Shown here: in pieces, positions 47,046 to 57,980 of the stretch | Numbering within the stretch: the first letter of the stretch is position 1 | How the letters are laid out: every line of letters begins with the position of its first letter | NCBI GenBank assembly: GCA_030386875.1 | Contig: CM059571.1 | Coordinates: forward strand, 26,344,355-26,408,354 | Length of the DNA stretch: 64,000 nt | DNA from: Morinoia aosen | Taxonomy: Eukaryota > Arthropoda > Malacostraca > Amphipoda > Talitridae | Direction of reading: 5' to 3' | Made by a program: the position numbers and the translations under genes | The notes under the pieces: model-generated | The model's input: only the letters and a program-made list of their open reading frames with translations | Databases searched by the model: none | What the model was told of the DNA's origin: nothing

Positions 47046-48013
47046 ACCTACATTTATATCGTCAAATTAGATTGAGGTGGAACTATCTTTACAAAATAAT
47101 TTTACTCTTAACTGTAAAACTGTACTGTTTTACAGATATTAATTTTTAATAGCTGTAGCTAGGTTGAGAGACTGTCATGCAAAGTTATTATATCACATTT
47201 ACCATGAATGTTACAACTATATCATTTTTTGGTAAGCACATTTAAAAAAATATGGAATATTTCTATGCTACATGAAATCATTAAGTCTTTAGCAGCATTT
47301 TACTGAATATTTTACGAATAAACTTTCTATGACATTCATGCATTTGTATTAATACTTATAAATTTAAGTACATACATTCGCAGTGAAACCCTTTCCTGTA
47401 TATGAATTGTTATTCACATTTACAACTTACGAATGAAACTCTCATATGGTAAATGCTTATCTTTGAGGAGCCTTACATTCACTTAAAGAAACTTAGTTTC
47501 CAGTTCAAGATGTATTTTGGGGCATTCAATTTTTACCAACAGACAAATAATTTTCCCTTTGAGGAACTTAATTTGAAGTTGGAAAATATCGATTTTTATT
47601 GCGAAAAACTTGAATTTCACTAGGAGGAAAAAGACCTGGAAAAGGCAAAGACCCAGTGAGATTAACTAGGTCCGGTTAATTATAAAACTAATTTTGGAAA
47701 AATATTTACCAGAAAATGGTGTTTTGAAACACATCATATTCATGATTCAGGCTTTGAGATGTATAATTTTTGCCCATATTAATACCAGAAACATAGATGG
47801 TAAATTTTGTGATGTTATTACTGAAACCAAGGTATAGAAAAACTAATGTTTTTCTTCGGTTGTGTGGTTTGGCAAACGTTTATTGTAAATATCTCCCCTA
47901 GATGATGGCCAATAAAATTAAAGTAAGCCTATGTCCCTAAATATAATTCAATAAAATGATGTAAACATTCGCTGTACTTAACAATCATGGTTTTTTTAAA
48001 TGCACCGAAGACA
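47046..48013. other. No gene recognised
   Basis: Very AT-rich sequence without a frame of interest. Confidence 0.55.
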
Positions 48014-48300
48014 ATGTCAGCCCGGCTGTTTCAGACACCACATCGAGGTCGTTGAGCTCCAGCCTTCCACCTGACTTGACCACCTTTAAGTTTCTTTTGT
48101 TTATTGAGCTATGCTTTTAGATTTGATCCAGGGAGTGTTCGGTGTCCGGGCTGCCGTCATCCGTCCTACATCTCTCCTGTTCACCAAGAGGATCTTGACG
48201 GTGCCATGATGGGCTTGTCTTCCCTGGCCGCCCCATACTGCCGCCCTGCGGTTTACTTCTGCTTCTCCACTCCAGTTCGGCTGCTCAACTGACGTGCGTC
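48014..48300. other. GC-rich island, possible exon, strand undecided
   Basis: An isolated GC-rich block in AT-rich DNA. Forward, gagctatgcttttag (near 48120) is a fair acceptor and the frame reads F-D-P-G-S-V-R-C-P-G-C-R to a stop at 48292. In reverse, a frame containing G-T-V-K-I-L-L-V-N-R-R-D-V-G-R-M is equally open. GC-rich sequence keeps all frames open, so coding status and strand stay undecided. Confidence 0.3.
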
Positions 48301-48834
48301 ACCGTAATGGTTAGCGCTGCAGTATTGCGTGAGTGAAGTCAGTTGCATCTCTGTGTAGCCTGCTTCACTTACCTTAAAAATAATGGGAAAATTTTAAATG
48401 ATTTAACGTTGCCATAAATTCACTAAATTACTACTTCAAATTTACATTGTCATTATTATTTAATGTAGCTTTCTTGTACCACTTAAGATAATTGCTCAAA
48501 GTTAATAATGTAGCATTATATTTAAAATTACTAAAATGGACTATGGATTAGTGTATTTACTTTGACTGTAGTGTAATAAGTCTTAGACAACAATTCCTAG
48601 TAATTACACGAGCAGAATTTTCAGCCCGTGCATTATTTTCTGTTCACCAATACTTTAATCCCATGTTGCGTATCTTAAATTTGCGTACGGGGTCTTACGG
48701 ACCCAGTTATTTTGCAGTACAGGATATATTACAATTGAACCAACTTGACCCATATTTTAACTAATAAATTTGTTAGCAGATTTGTTACCGAAAAATTTGT
48801 TCTAATTGTTGATTATTTGTTCTCCCCCTGACAG
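48301..48834. other. No gene recognised
   Basis: AT-rich sequence. gggtcttacggaccc near 48689 forms a 5-bp hairpin. It would be intron if the flanking GC-rich islands are exons of one gene. Confidence 0.4.
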
Positions 48835-49037
48835 TGATCGTGGCGCGGTGCTGGAGGGGCGCTGAGGACGTCGCTGTGCTGCACAGCCTCTCCATCCCTC
48901 TGGTCCACTTTCGGTATCCGGCATTCATTCATCCAATGAATAAACTAGTATTAATGTTAAATGTTTTTAATTCCTGCTATAGTGTCACGATTCTTTTTTG
49001 TCACAAGGCGTTGAATTTGATTGAATTTTGCTACTAA
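48835..49037 (+). CDS. Candidate 3'-terminal exon
   Basis: A strong acceptor (tgttctccccctgacag, ending 48834) leads into GC-rich sequence open in one frame as I-V-A-R-C-W-R-G-A-E-D-V-A-V-L. The frame turns AT-rich after about 35 codons and stops at taataaatg (49035-49043), which overlaps an aataaa poly-A signal. A second aataaa lies at about 48939. A competing frame (S-W-R-G-A-G-G-A-L) is open for about 34 codons and ends near the first aataaa. It may belong with the island at 48014-48300. No family recognised. Confidence 0.3.
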
Positions 49038-49617
49038 TAAATGAATTTTGAGCAACAACAAGAGCAACGAGAAGTCAAACAAGATTGTAAGAAGTTTATG
49101 TGTATAAAAAGAGGAAATGAATACTCGACGGCTTATACGCATAGTTTATGTTACTGGCTAGTTACGTCTGCTGCTCATGATTTATGCTTAATTCTGAAAC
49201 CAACAGTGTTTTTACACCCATTCTACGTACCTAATCTTATATTTTAAAGTCAAGTATTTTTAATTCATAGAAAATATAATTATTTGAAAGCTAATGTTCG
49301 CTACATATTTACAAAAGGACCAATCGATGATGTCCGATATATTCCGCATATGAGGTGCTGTTTTACAAAAAAAAATAAAAATTCAGGCATTTCAATTTCA
49401 ATGCGGATGAATTTCACTTCAAATAAAAAATTCTCTTCATTTCGTTGTATTCACGTATCTATTCAGTGTGACTTTTTCAAAGTAATTAAAAAGTTTTCTA
49501 TCATGCATCATGGAGATTATTTATTTAATTTCTTTTTTTGTTTGCGCTGTTTTTGAACTGAAAACGCTTCAATTCGTGCTGTAAATCGGTTAAGTCTCAT
49601 AGAGGGATAAAAATATA
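49038..49617. other. No gene recognised
   Basis: AT-rich. Frames of 68 to 90 residues here have no supporting signal. Confidence 0.5.
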
Positions 49618-50350
49618 CAGTGTCACGCAGAAGTTTTGGATATATCACACATTTAATAACATCTTTATTTTGAGTGAAAATGTTTGGTAAGAATTTAGTC
49701 AACATTATCTAACGCACTGCATTTTACTGTGAGTGCGAACAAATTTAAAGGCCATTGTCAAAAAAATTCAAAATGACCTCAAACAAAGGTATTGGATGCA
49801 TTCATCTGATGTTTTGTTGTAAAGTCTCTATTTTGCCTCACTTATTGTAGCCGCTTTCCATAATTGCGTGAAAGTTTTTTCTTCTTAACAGAACAGTTCT
49901 CTTCATTCGATATTTTCCCAATTCCTATAAGTGAATTCATGTTTTCAATATTTTCCATAAATTTTCAATTAGGTTCATGTCGGGAGACACTGTGCAAGTT
50001 TACGAGCTTATTATCGTTTTTCCAAGTCATTTTTTCATTAGTTTTGTCTAGCGTTTAGGATCATTGGAAGTTTGAAATACAAAACTTCGCCCAATCAATG
50101 ATCTGGTGGAATTAAGAATTTTTTATCAGGAATTTCCAGATCCATTCCACCCTTTTCCCCTCCTTTGCATGTGTAAATCTCCAGGACCTCCTGGAGAAAT
50201 ACATTCTCGACACATAATGCAACCATCTTCGAATTTCGCTGTGAACGTGGACATGGTATTTCCCTCTAAACGAATGTTGAAGTAGCCTACGAGATAGAGT
50301 GTTCTACTACTTTGGCCACATTACTCCCAGCTTTTTTAAATCGTTTCAAA
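49618..50350 (-). pseudogene. Tc1-like transposase remnant
   Basis: Read on the reverse strand, the frame contains the hallmark of the third Tc1 catalytic region, S-P-D-M-N-L-I-E-N-L-W-K-I-L-K (about 49945-49990), and before it F-Q-T-S-N-D-P-K-H (about 50057-50085), where Tc1 proteins have F-Q-x-D-N-D-P-K-H. Here the catalytic D-N is S-N. Further upstream G-P-G-D-L (about 50180) matches the G-x-G-x-L stretch of the family. The low-coordinate end, TA followed by cagtgtcacgcagaagtttt (49618), fits a Tc1 terminal repeat. Stops and frameshifts are frequent. The opposite terminal repeat was not found. Confidence 0.85.
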
Positions 50351-51719
50351 ATGAATACATCTTTCTGCAACTTTCTACGTATCCACCTTGAACTGCTTCC
50401 ATCGATCTTCCTTTGTCTGTTTCCTCAGTATGTTTATTACTGCATCGAATTTCTCACTTCCGAGTGTTTCCAGCCGGTAGATTAATATTCTTGTTACAAT
50501 AACCATTTTTCCACGGGGACATACGCGTATCATGTACTAATTCTTTGGTTACAGTAATTTATCGGAATCTGCACAGCGTTTATCACAAGAAAGGAGCAAG
50601 AAGGTTAACAATTGTTCCCCTCTATAATTGGCCCAAGATGACGTTTTCATATCACTGAAGCATTTCACACTAGTCTTGTAAGTCTTTGAGCAAATTGCCT
50701 GATGATGGGCTGGAAATGGGAAGTAATATTATGCTTCCAGCACTTTTCTTTGGTTATAGTCTGGGTTTTGCTATACTTATTGTTTTACCCTAACTTTTTG
50801 ATCTTCCTTTCACGTACAATGAAATACTCTAGCAATACCCGTGAAATTTCCACTGCTTAGAGTATTGAAATAATGAAACGGGTTATGGCTTTGCATGATT
50901 TTCATATTTTAATGGATTAAATCTCAACTAAAAAAGAACTTCTGGCTTCATTTCCAATTAAAATGTACAGTCAAACATGAGGCAAACTAAAATAAACTTG
51001 TGTGGACACTATATTAATACAATAAAACCTTTTCCCTTTAGTTAACAATACTTATAACTTCTTGATACACAATATTTTGGGCTGTAGTTTACCCTCTTCT
51101 TACTCTTTGTGTGGTAGCAGGTCTAACTTAAATGGCTATGGAAAATTCTGCGCTGAGGCACTATCGGTAGAGGGCACGGTAGATGAAACAAGGTTTAGTC
51201 AAACCAGTCTTTTTTCGTCGACCGTATGTCTAGCACCACTATTGACCTAATGACACGTTGCAATGGTCAGGTCATAAAGTTTGTTTGAAATAAAGCCTTT
51301 TTATTGGCAAGCCGAACAAGAGGGGATGTATCTTCCCCATAGAAATTACTCTATTTATACCTTGTTTCCTCAACCTTGGTAGACAGTTGTCCAGAAGCAG
51401 CACCAAAGGGAAAGTTAATTAAAATAAATTTTATGGGTTAGACAACAATGAGAAATATTTCATTATTTTGCATTTCATTTGCCAATATTTTAGATCTCAC
51501 CTTAAGGAAGATATGAATTTAGAGTAATTGAAGAGCTCTTAATCCCAAAACAGTAAACCACTGAATGATGAAGTGATTGAATCGAGCGAAAATATATAGT
51601 CTAATAGTATCTGTGCTACATTCATTAGCGCAAGCTATACATGACACAAAATACAATTGAATTTTTTCTTCACCTCTGTAGCTTGAATTCTCGTGTAAAA
51701 ATATGTATAGTTAATTTAA
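50351..51719. other. No gene recognised
   Basis: AT-rich. The stretch to about 50500 may still be decayed N-terminal Tc1 transposase. A 62-residue frame at 51062-51250 starts with TTG. Confidence 0.45.
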
Positions 51720-52460
51720 CAGTGTCGTAGCGTTACCACGACACTTATCGTTGAGTTGTGAAGCGTCACGGTCGTAAGTAACTAACGGAGGGATAAGCAG
51801 AATCTACACTACTAGCAGGACCCGTGGAAATTCCACATAGAATGTCATCAATAAGCTAAGTGGATCCGTGAAACAAATTCGTTCAACATTACTTAATAAA
51901 CTTAAAAATAACATACTCCTACCAGATCTATCTTAACCTAACATATTCTAAGCTATCGTGTCCTAACCTGTGCTAACCAAATCTATCCTAACCTATCTTA
52001 ACCTATCCCAACCTATCCTAACCTATTTTAACCTATCCTTATCTATCCTATCCTATCCTATCCTATCCTATCCTAACCTAACTTTAACCAATGTCATCGT
52101 TTAGCTATAGGTGGACCAGAGAAAAAAATCCGGTTAACATTGCCTTAAAAATTCTAACATAACATTCTAATCTAACACATCCTAACATAGCATATACTAA
52201 CCTATCCTATCCTAACATAGCATATACTAACCTATCCTATCCTAACAAATTAAGAAAATTAAAAATTAAAAATTTCAAATAATTTAAAAAAAATAAACAA
52301 TTTTCATCTCCCCCTCCCCCTATCTCTCTCCCTCTCTCCCTCCCTTCCTTCTCACCCTCACTTCCCTGTCTTTCTCTCTCCCTCTAATGTAACTCGACCC
52401 GACGCGTGCCAACCCGTATCATAGATACCGCAATGATTGAGGTGTGACGCACATAGTCGT
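51720..52460 (+). repeat. Pentanucleotide-bearing repeat family, copy A
   Basis: Contains the family's signature acccgtggaaattccac (51822-51838), then atgtcatcaataagct, a gttcaacatt block and runs of cctaa/cctat (about 51930-52070 and 52170-52245). A second, shorter unit begins at 52090 (atgtcatcgtttagcta). The left part (51765-51805, aactaacggagggataagcag) matches the tail of copy C. So the tail of one unit directly precedes the head of the next, as in head-to-tail units. Confidence 0.75.
52307..52385 (+). repeat. Polypyrimidine tract, about 75 bases
   Basis: Almost pure C/T run (ctccccctccccctatctct onward) interrupted by a few A or G. Long homopyrimidine tracts can adopt triplex (H-DNA) structure. 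It abuts an A/T-rich stretch on its left. Confidence 0.8.
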
Positions 52461-52974
52461 AAGCGTATTAATATATACTGTAGAAATAATTAAACGCCGG
52501 GTGTCTCCATAAATTAGTCAATAAATAAATATCACTATTAGAAAAGGAGCCGCGTCCGTCCGTCCGTCTGTCCGTCTGTGTGACCCCCTCTTCTAATCGA
52601 TAGCTTTGATAGCAACAAGGATGAAGCTTAAAGAAATGCAAGAAATTATTCTATTGCATTATTTTTCTGTGGCGATTCAATTCCCTTTCACTTGCATTAT
52701 GGTATCCAGAATACGCAATCGGTTTATTTTTACAAATAGAAATTTCCTTTTGAGCTTTCTCGGTTGAAATTCATCATGTTGCTTTGATATTTTTAATTGA
52801 TAATGCGAATAGAAATGCTTTAAATTCGTTTGACAAGTAACCTGGCTACCACTTAGTATAAAGCCCAAGATTTTGGAACTTGAGTTATCGTTTTAAAAAT
52901 TGAGATTTTCTTGAAAAGCTCCGATGAGATAATAGACGACATTTCAGAATGAAGTTCCGGCAAAAGAGGCCACC
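52386..52974. other. Repeat-family tail and short (CCGT)n microsatellite
   Basis: gtatcatagataccgcaatg near 52415 resembles the tail of copy C. At 52553-52582 a gtccgtccgtccgtctgtcc run forms a short microsatellite. No gene is recognised before the ATG at 52975. Confidence 0.5.
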
Positions 52975-53290
52975 ATGGATAGAAACCGCAAGGAAGAAGT
53001 AGCAAGACTTCGACAGCAAGAAAAACGCCAAAGACGATCGGATGAACAAGCGAAATGGCAAGACGAAGCAATGCTGCTCGCCAACGGGAAGCTAGAGCTA
53101 AATTGACCCTTGAACGGCGTTTGGAAATTCTACGGAATGATGCAGAGCAACACCGAGAAGCTAGAGAGAGCTTAACACATGAAAGAAGCGAAAAAATTCT
53201 TCGGCAAAACGCTGGACAACATCGAGAGAATTTAACTCAAGAAAGAAGGGATGAAATTCTTCAGATTACTGCCGACCAGCACGTGTGCAC
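52975..53290 (+). pseudogene. Charged coiled-coil repeat protein fragment, frameshifted
   Basis: An ATG in a strong context (ggccaccATGg, 52975) opens 43 codons rich in R, K, E and Q (M-D-R-N-R-K-E-E-V-A-R-L-R-Q-Q) to a TGA at 53104. In another frame an ATG at 53055 continues in the same style to about 53285 with loose 20-24-residue repeats (A-E-Q-H-R-E-A-R-E-S-L-T then A-G-Q-H-R-E-N-L-T-Q-E-R). The two frames look like one protein split by a shift. After A-D-Q-H the frame turns into AT-rich non-repeat sequence up to 53414, probably no longer coding. Arg/Glu-rich repeats of this type occur before the replicase in Helitron-like proteins of arthropods, but no Rep or helicase motif is present. 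Family assignment is uncertain. Confidence 0.55.
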
Positions 53291-53519
53291 TAGTATATTT
53301 TATGTGCGTAATTTTCCCTATGTTATCTCAATTGGGATCTGCTTGCTCGGTCGGTATCATAGATACATTAAAATGATAATAATAAATCTGCCATTATTTC
53401 ACTTTTGTTTATAAGTTAAAAATATTGCGTGAAAATTAAATCTATTGTTAAGGAAATGCAACTTATCGAGAAGAAAAAGATATAGAAATTTTTTTCAAAA
53501 ACTTCTTGGCAAAGAATAA
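53291..53519. other. AT-rich end of the coiled-coil frame, no gene
   Basis: Open frame continues to 53414 but with composition unlike the repeat part. Confidence 0.4.
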
Positions 53520-53797
53520 CCTATATAATATTCTGCTTGTTCCTTCCTTAATTCCTTAGTTTCTTAGTTAGTTAGGCCGTCTGTTACGCTTTCGTCCGAG
53601 TTTACAGTATCAGGGGTACCGACTTCCTCAGTGTAACATTAAAAAATGGCCTTTACATGCATTGATATGTTTGACATTTCATCCGGATAGGTTAGGTTAG
53701 GATAGCTTAGGTTAGCATAGGAAACGTTGACGAAATTTTTTCACAGGTCCATCTAGCGTAACGATGACATTGTTAGTGGAATTCCACGGGTCCGGCT
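53520..53797 (-). repeat. Pentanucleotide-bearing repeat family, copy B, inverted
   Basis: The reverse complement matches copy C. ctatataatattctgcttg (53521) equals the inverse of copy C's last bases, gtttacagtatcagggg corresponds to its tail, and ggataggttaggttagg (53689) is the pentanucleotide in TTAGG orientation. ggaattccacgggtcc (53778-53793) is the inverse of the family head. It is shorter than C and lacks most of the pentanucleotide array. Confidence 0.8.
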
Positions 53798-55260
53798 ACT
53801 TAAATGATAATACACAGTTGCTGCTCGTTTGGTCGGTGCTTATGACTGCGACGTTCTTAAGGATGCGCTTGATGACCGTATCTGTGATACGAATTTCACC
53901 ACTGCACAAGTACAAGAACATTTTATTCGCGAGTACTATTAGAATGGATAAATTTATTTGTCACCTATATCTTGAGACATTTTTAAGGGAAACTATCGAG
54001 TCCCATCATTTTTCACGAGTCATGTACACAAGTTATAATATAGATTTCATTAGATAATGCTGTCCAAAATGCAATAAAAAAATTGACTCAAATTGGAGGT
54101 GTGACAAAAATGTAAGATTTTGAGTACTAATGCGGGTCACTCCATGGACATAAATTAAAATATACGATTTTGTTCAGATATTTTCATAGTATGTAATATT
54201 GTGAATAACTCGCTATCACACAAATGCACCTTTTCATTTTGGCTTATGAAGTACTGAGTCTATTTGTCCCTCCTCCAGTTTATAAATAGGATGCATGCTC
54301 AATATATAATGACCACAAATTTCATCATATTGAATTGAGGCTAATTTTTTTATAAAAATTCATCCCGACTGTATCGTAACAAAAAAAGACAGTGGGGTGA
54401 AAAGAAGAAAAAGGCCTCCAAAAATTGTTCATTTAATAACTGTTCCAAATAGAAATTTGACTGTTCCAAATAAAAAATAATTTGTAAAAAAATTATTTTA
54501 AACGATGGACCTTCACTGACGAATAAATGTCGTTTATCTGTGTTACTAATACGCCTGATTAAGAGAAATAAAATATACTTAAGGTCTCGAAATTTTCAGG
54601 GTAACACTGGTATTTTTTGAGACGATTTCTAGGTGGAAACAAATTTATGCCAGTTTGGGCCGCTGGAAATACAATCATGGATAAAATGTGGCAATGAAGT
54701 CTAGCTACGCATTGCATAGAGCAGGTCCAATGGCCAGTTGATGGAACAAATGCAAAGAAACCTAGGAGACACCTGCTCGCTTTTGACTAGGAGAGATAGT
54801 TACTATAATTGTGACGTAATTGTGTGAACTCCAAGCAGTACAAAAGTGTGATAATCATCTTCTCAATTTTACATCCAACTGAAAATTAAAATACGTGTTG
54901 CTACCATCTCAGCACGTAATTAATTTTGATGCTTGATTTTAGTTCATGAACAGGTTTTCATTACATTTTGAATTTTACCCAAGTTCTAAACGAAACAACT
55001 TTACGATTCACTATCAAAAGAAAGAAATATTTTGTACTAGAGATTCGGAATAGAACTTTCTATTTGCTAGTGGCAACAAAACACGAGTAATATTAAGCTG
55101 TACTGACAATGTAGAATAAAAACCATTAAGAACAACATGGTAAACATCCTCAACATGTTTGGAAGCTAAAACCATCTAAAATCCAGCAAAATAAACATTA
55201 GTTACCAAGATTCAAGTTTTCTTCTCACAATAACAGGGTGATACAGTCTGACTTATATAT
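53798..55260. other. No gene recognised
   Basis: AT-rich. A 97-residue forward ATG frame (53764-54057) starts inside copy B and is most likely accidental. Confidence 0.45.
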
Positions 55261-55716
55261 TTACAGTCTCCTTTTCTCGTAAATTCGCTCATCGCTCAAC
55301 TGAAGGTTAGCTACAAACTCGATTAGAGACAGAAAGCAACATTTGAACAATGCCGATATTTCAAGTGTTGTACGTTTTGTTGATTTACTGAATGTTTTCT
55401 TGCGAAAAGAATCCAGAATGTATTGCATACGAAGGAAACTATTGGCATGCTGAGCTCGCAACCGATTTGTCTTCCCTCTGACTTCCACAGTCATCGATAT
55501 TACGTGCCTGTTGTAATCATAGCGCTCATCGACGCCTTTCCTATATTTGCAGGCTGTTTTTTCCATCTGAAACGATCGCTTTCGAAGATCCCGAGTGTGA
55601 TTGTAAACATGGATAAACGGTCGAAATGAATCCCGCTGTCGAGACAATGTGGTATATCTCGAGATCGAGTTGGGACGGTGGCGTTCGACCAGTACGTGGG
55701 TATGATGAAGCCTCAT
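55261..55716 (-). CDS. Hypothetical 151-residue basic protein
   Basis: An ATG at 55716 opens 151 codons on the reverse strand to a TAA at 55261, the longest ATG frame in the window outside repeats. It is Arg/Lys-rich (R-D-L-R-K-R-S-F, K-T-F-S-K-S-T-K-R) and uses CGA, TCG and other CpG codons more than the AT-rich flanks. Near the C-terminus a hydrophobic stretch (A-L-F-K-C-C-F-L-S-L-I-E-F-V-A) could be a buried helix. There is no signal peptide. aataaa occurs just upstream of the start (55725-55730), not downstream of the stop. No domain recognised. It may be a real single-exon gene, part of one, or a chance frame. Confidence 0.3.
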   Translation of the reverse strand: MRLHHTHVLVERHRPNSISRYTTLSRQRDSFRPFIHVYNHTRDLRKRSFQMEKTACKYRKGVDERYDYNRHVISMTVEVRGKTNRLRAQHANSFLRMQYILDSFRKKTFSKSTKRTTLEISALFKCCFLSLIEFVANLQLSDERIYEKRRL

Positions 55717-56467
55717 ATGAATCTTTATTTCCCTAGGTTAACATTGTTGTTGTGTTCAAACATAATAGTTGAAATATTAGGAGAACTCAGTAGGCTAAGT
55801 AAGCCATATGCTCATCAAAATGCAGTATGATCAGTTTTCAATGCGGAAATTGGAACATTGATAGCTGTACGAGAACTAAAATTATTCCATGAATAATGAA
55901 ATGCTTTCTACGTTATTTCCTTTAATTCTTGCGGGCTGCAACATCTTTAAATACGTACTGGTTACTAAAACACCCAGCAAAATGCCAACCTTTCATCCCT
56001 CATCCTTTTTATTCGGGCGATGCACTCCAATCCAAGTGCCTCCAGGGGACTGGTGGGTGACGATGTTGGACCGGAGTGCAAGTTCAAAAACAGGCCACTA
56101 AGTTCATTCCGTTAACCGTACTTATTCGACTGCTCTAGTGCACAGTACTCAATCGCACAATCTCTGAGATTTTGGCAGAATTTAAAGATAGCAAACTTAA
56201 ACGTCCTTTGGTATCAGTATGAAAATAAAATTAAATAATCATTTCTAGAGCATGAGGGAATAAACATTGTGTGACCAATACTTGGGCCTAACATTAGATG
56301 TTTTCATATTATACATTTAAACTACACAAAATTGTCCCTGCGGTAAATGCCAGAATAAAATGTTGTAGTAGACACTCTGAGGCGAGCTTTAATTTCACAT
56401 GCGTGGTAGAAACAATCAATCGAAGACTCACTTCGATTTAGTGACTCATTTTTATCGATATTTTTAG
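55717..56467. other. No gene established
   Basis: A 70-residue ATG frame at 55889-56101 has a GC-richer end (P-I-Q-V-P-P-G-D-W-W), with an overlapping frame (V-G-P-E-C-K-F-K-N-R) equally plausible. Neither is supported by splice signals I trust. Confidence 0.35.
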
Positions 56468-56670
56468 CGATATTCCGAAATTTTATCTCGTACACATGCA
56501 TGGTGAAGCCTCTGCTACAAAATTTAAAGTATTAAAATTACGCATATCAAAATTTACAGACACTTCTAGTGCGGAAATTTTCACTATAACAAAAACACAA
56601 ATCATTAACATCGATGAAAGAATACCTGAAACTCCAGTTGTCAAATTGGTATCTACGTCTGAACTAGAAG
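56468..56670 (+). CDS. Candidate internal exon with good splice sites
   Basis: Acceptor tatcgatatttttag (ending 56467) and donor gaag|gtaatc (56671) bound 203 bases open in a single frame. Entry is after one base of a codon and exit again after one base. The 67 codons start D-I-P-K-F-Y-L-V-H-M-H-G-E and continue with alternating polar and hydrophobic residues (L-R-I-S-K-F-T-D-T-S-S-A-E). Composition is AT-rich, so the long open frame is less expected by chance than in the GC-rich islands. The protein is not recognised. It could form one gene with 57764-57964, but their phases differ, so a further exon would be needed between them. Confidence 0.4.
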
Positions 56671-57763
56671 GTAATCGGCAATGTTTCATGAATAAATTTT
56701 TTTGTTCATCAGATTTTAAACGAACCTCGACTCGTGCCCACAATTGACTATACTCAATTTAAGCATTCAATTGCATGTACACAATGTTCATAGACAGAAG
56801 CACACTCGTATTACACCGCTTGTGGTCAAATGTACTCTATACTTATACTTAATTTAGTGAGCGAGATAAGAAAGAAAAATCTTTTATATCTCCAACTAAG
56901 CCAAAATCAACAGTTTTCTGAGTGATAGACATTAGGTTTGATAAGAGAAGTGTTGCTCGAACAGCACGGGTGCCATCCGGAAAATGCAATGCATCTTGCT
57001 GAGGAAGAGAGATTCTCTAAACGTTACGCTGTAAGCCCGTTGGCCCTCACCGAACTTCTGGAAAGCTAATTGAATTTCAAGTGTGTTTACCCATAGCATG
57101 TGAGCAGCGTACAGGAATTTCCTAGGGGCTAATGGAATTAAGCTCAACGCGCTGGAAGCAACAGACTGAACCTGCAGACACCGAACCTGTGATTAAACTT
57201 TAGCAACTTGACTAGCTGTTGGTGTGGACTTGTAGAGACAAGCAATTAGAAGTGTCACAAACTCATTATTTAGCTGTCATTTGTGCAAACATGACTCCAC
57301 TCAACTACCTTGGATTGAAACATTCTCATTGATCAATGAAAAAACAATTTCAAACTTGTTGGATGCAATAGAATTCACTGCATGTTAGGGCAAGAGATTA
57401 TGAATTTATTTAACATAAGAACGCAAAAATGACACGCGACATGGATGGTTCCTTGATCTACCCTAATTTAATGACCAGAATTGGGTTATTAAGATTTATA
57501 TCAGCCACAAATAGCTCTGAGTGTGAGAATCCTCTCCTAAATTTTTGAATAGTTTATCCAGAAAAATCCAACTTCGTAAATCGGGTATTCAGTAAAAAGC
57601 ACAAGGTATTCAGCACTGTATGTTCTGCCATTTTAGACAAATCATTCAGACTTTCCCCTGGAAATAGGTAGAGGAAAATGGGTTATTTTTGAAGCTTTTC
57701 TCGAGTTCCTTGTGTATTGAACATTACCATAACTATAATTAAATGATCACTTTTCTTTTTCAG
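56671..57763. other. No gene recognised; possible intron
   Basis: AT-rich sequence that ends in a strong polypyrimidine acceptor (cacttttctttttcag, ending 57763). Confidence 0.4.
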
Positions 57764-57964
57764 GAGTTCAGTGGTCCCTCGTTTGTCGCAGTTGATGGGT
57801 TCCGAGACCGGCTGCGATTACTGAATTTCCACGAAATAAGGACAGCATATATACAGTATTTATTTAATATGTATTTGGACTTTCAAAACCCTTCCTGTAC
57901 TATTAAAATCTCACCCTTTTTAGTACAGTACTCTGTAATAACAGGAGATACTGTTAAGCGATAA
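57764..57964 (+). CDS. Candidate 3'-terminal exon
   Basis: The acceptor cacttttctttttcag is among the best in the window. It is followed by E-F-S-G-P-S-F-V-A-V-D-G-F-R-D-R-L-R-L-L and open sequence to a TAA at 57962, 66 codons in total. The first 30 codons are GC-richer than the rest. A shorter frame (one base earlier phase) stops after ten codons and would match the phase of the exon at 56468-56670. The exon ends 20 bases before repeat copy C, which may have inserted at or near the gene's 3' end. No family recognised. Confidence 0.33.
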   Translation, partial: EFSGPSFVAVDGFRDRLRLLNFHEIRTAYIQYLFNMYLDFQNPSCTIKISPFLVQYSVITGDTVKR

Positions 57965-57980
57965 CACTAAAGAAATAATG

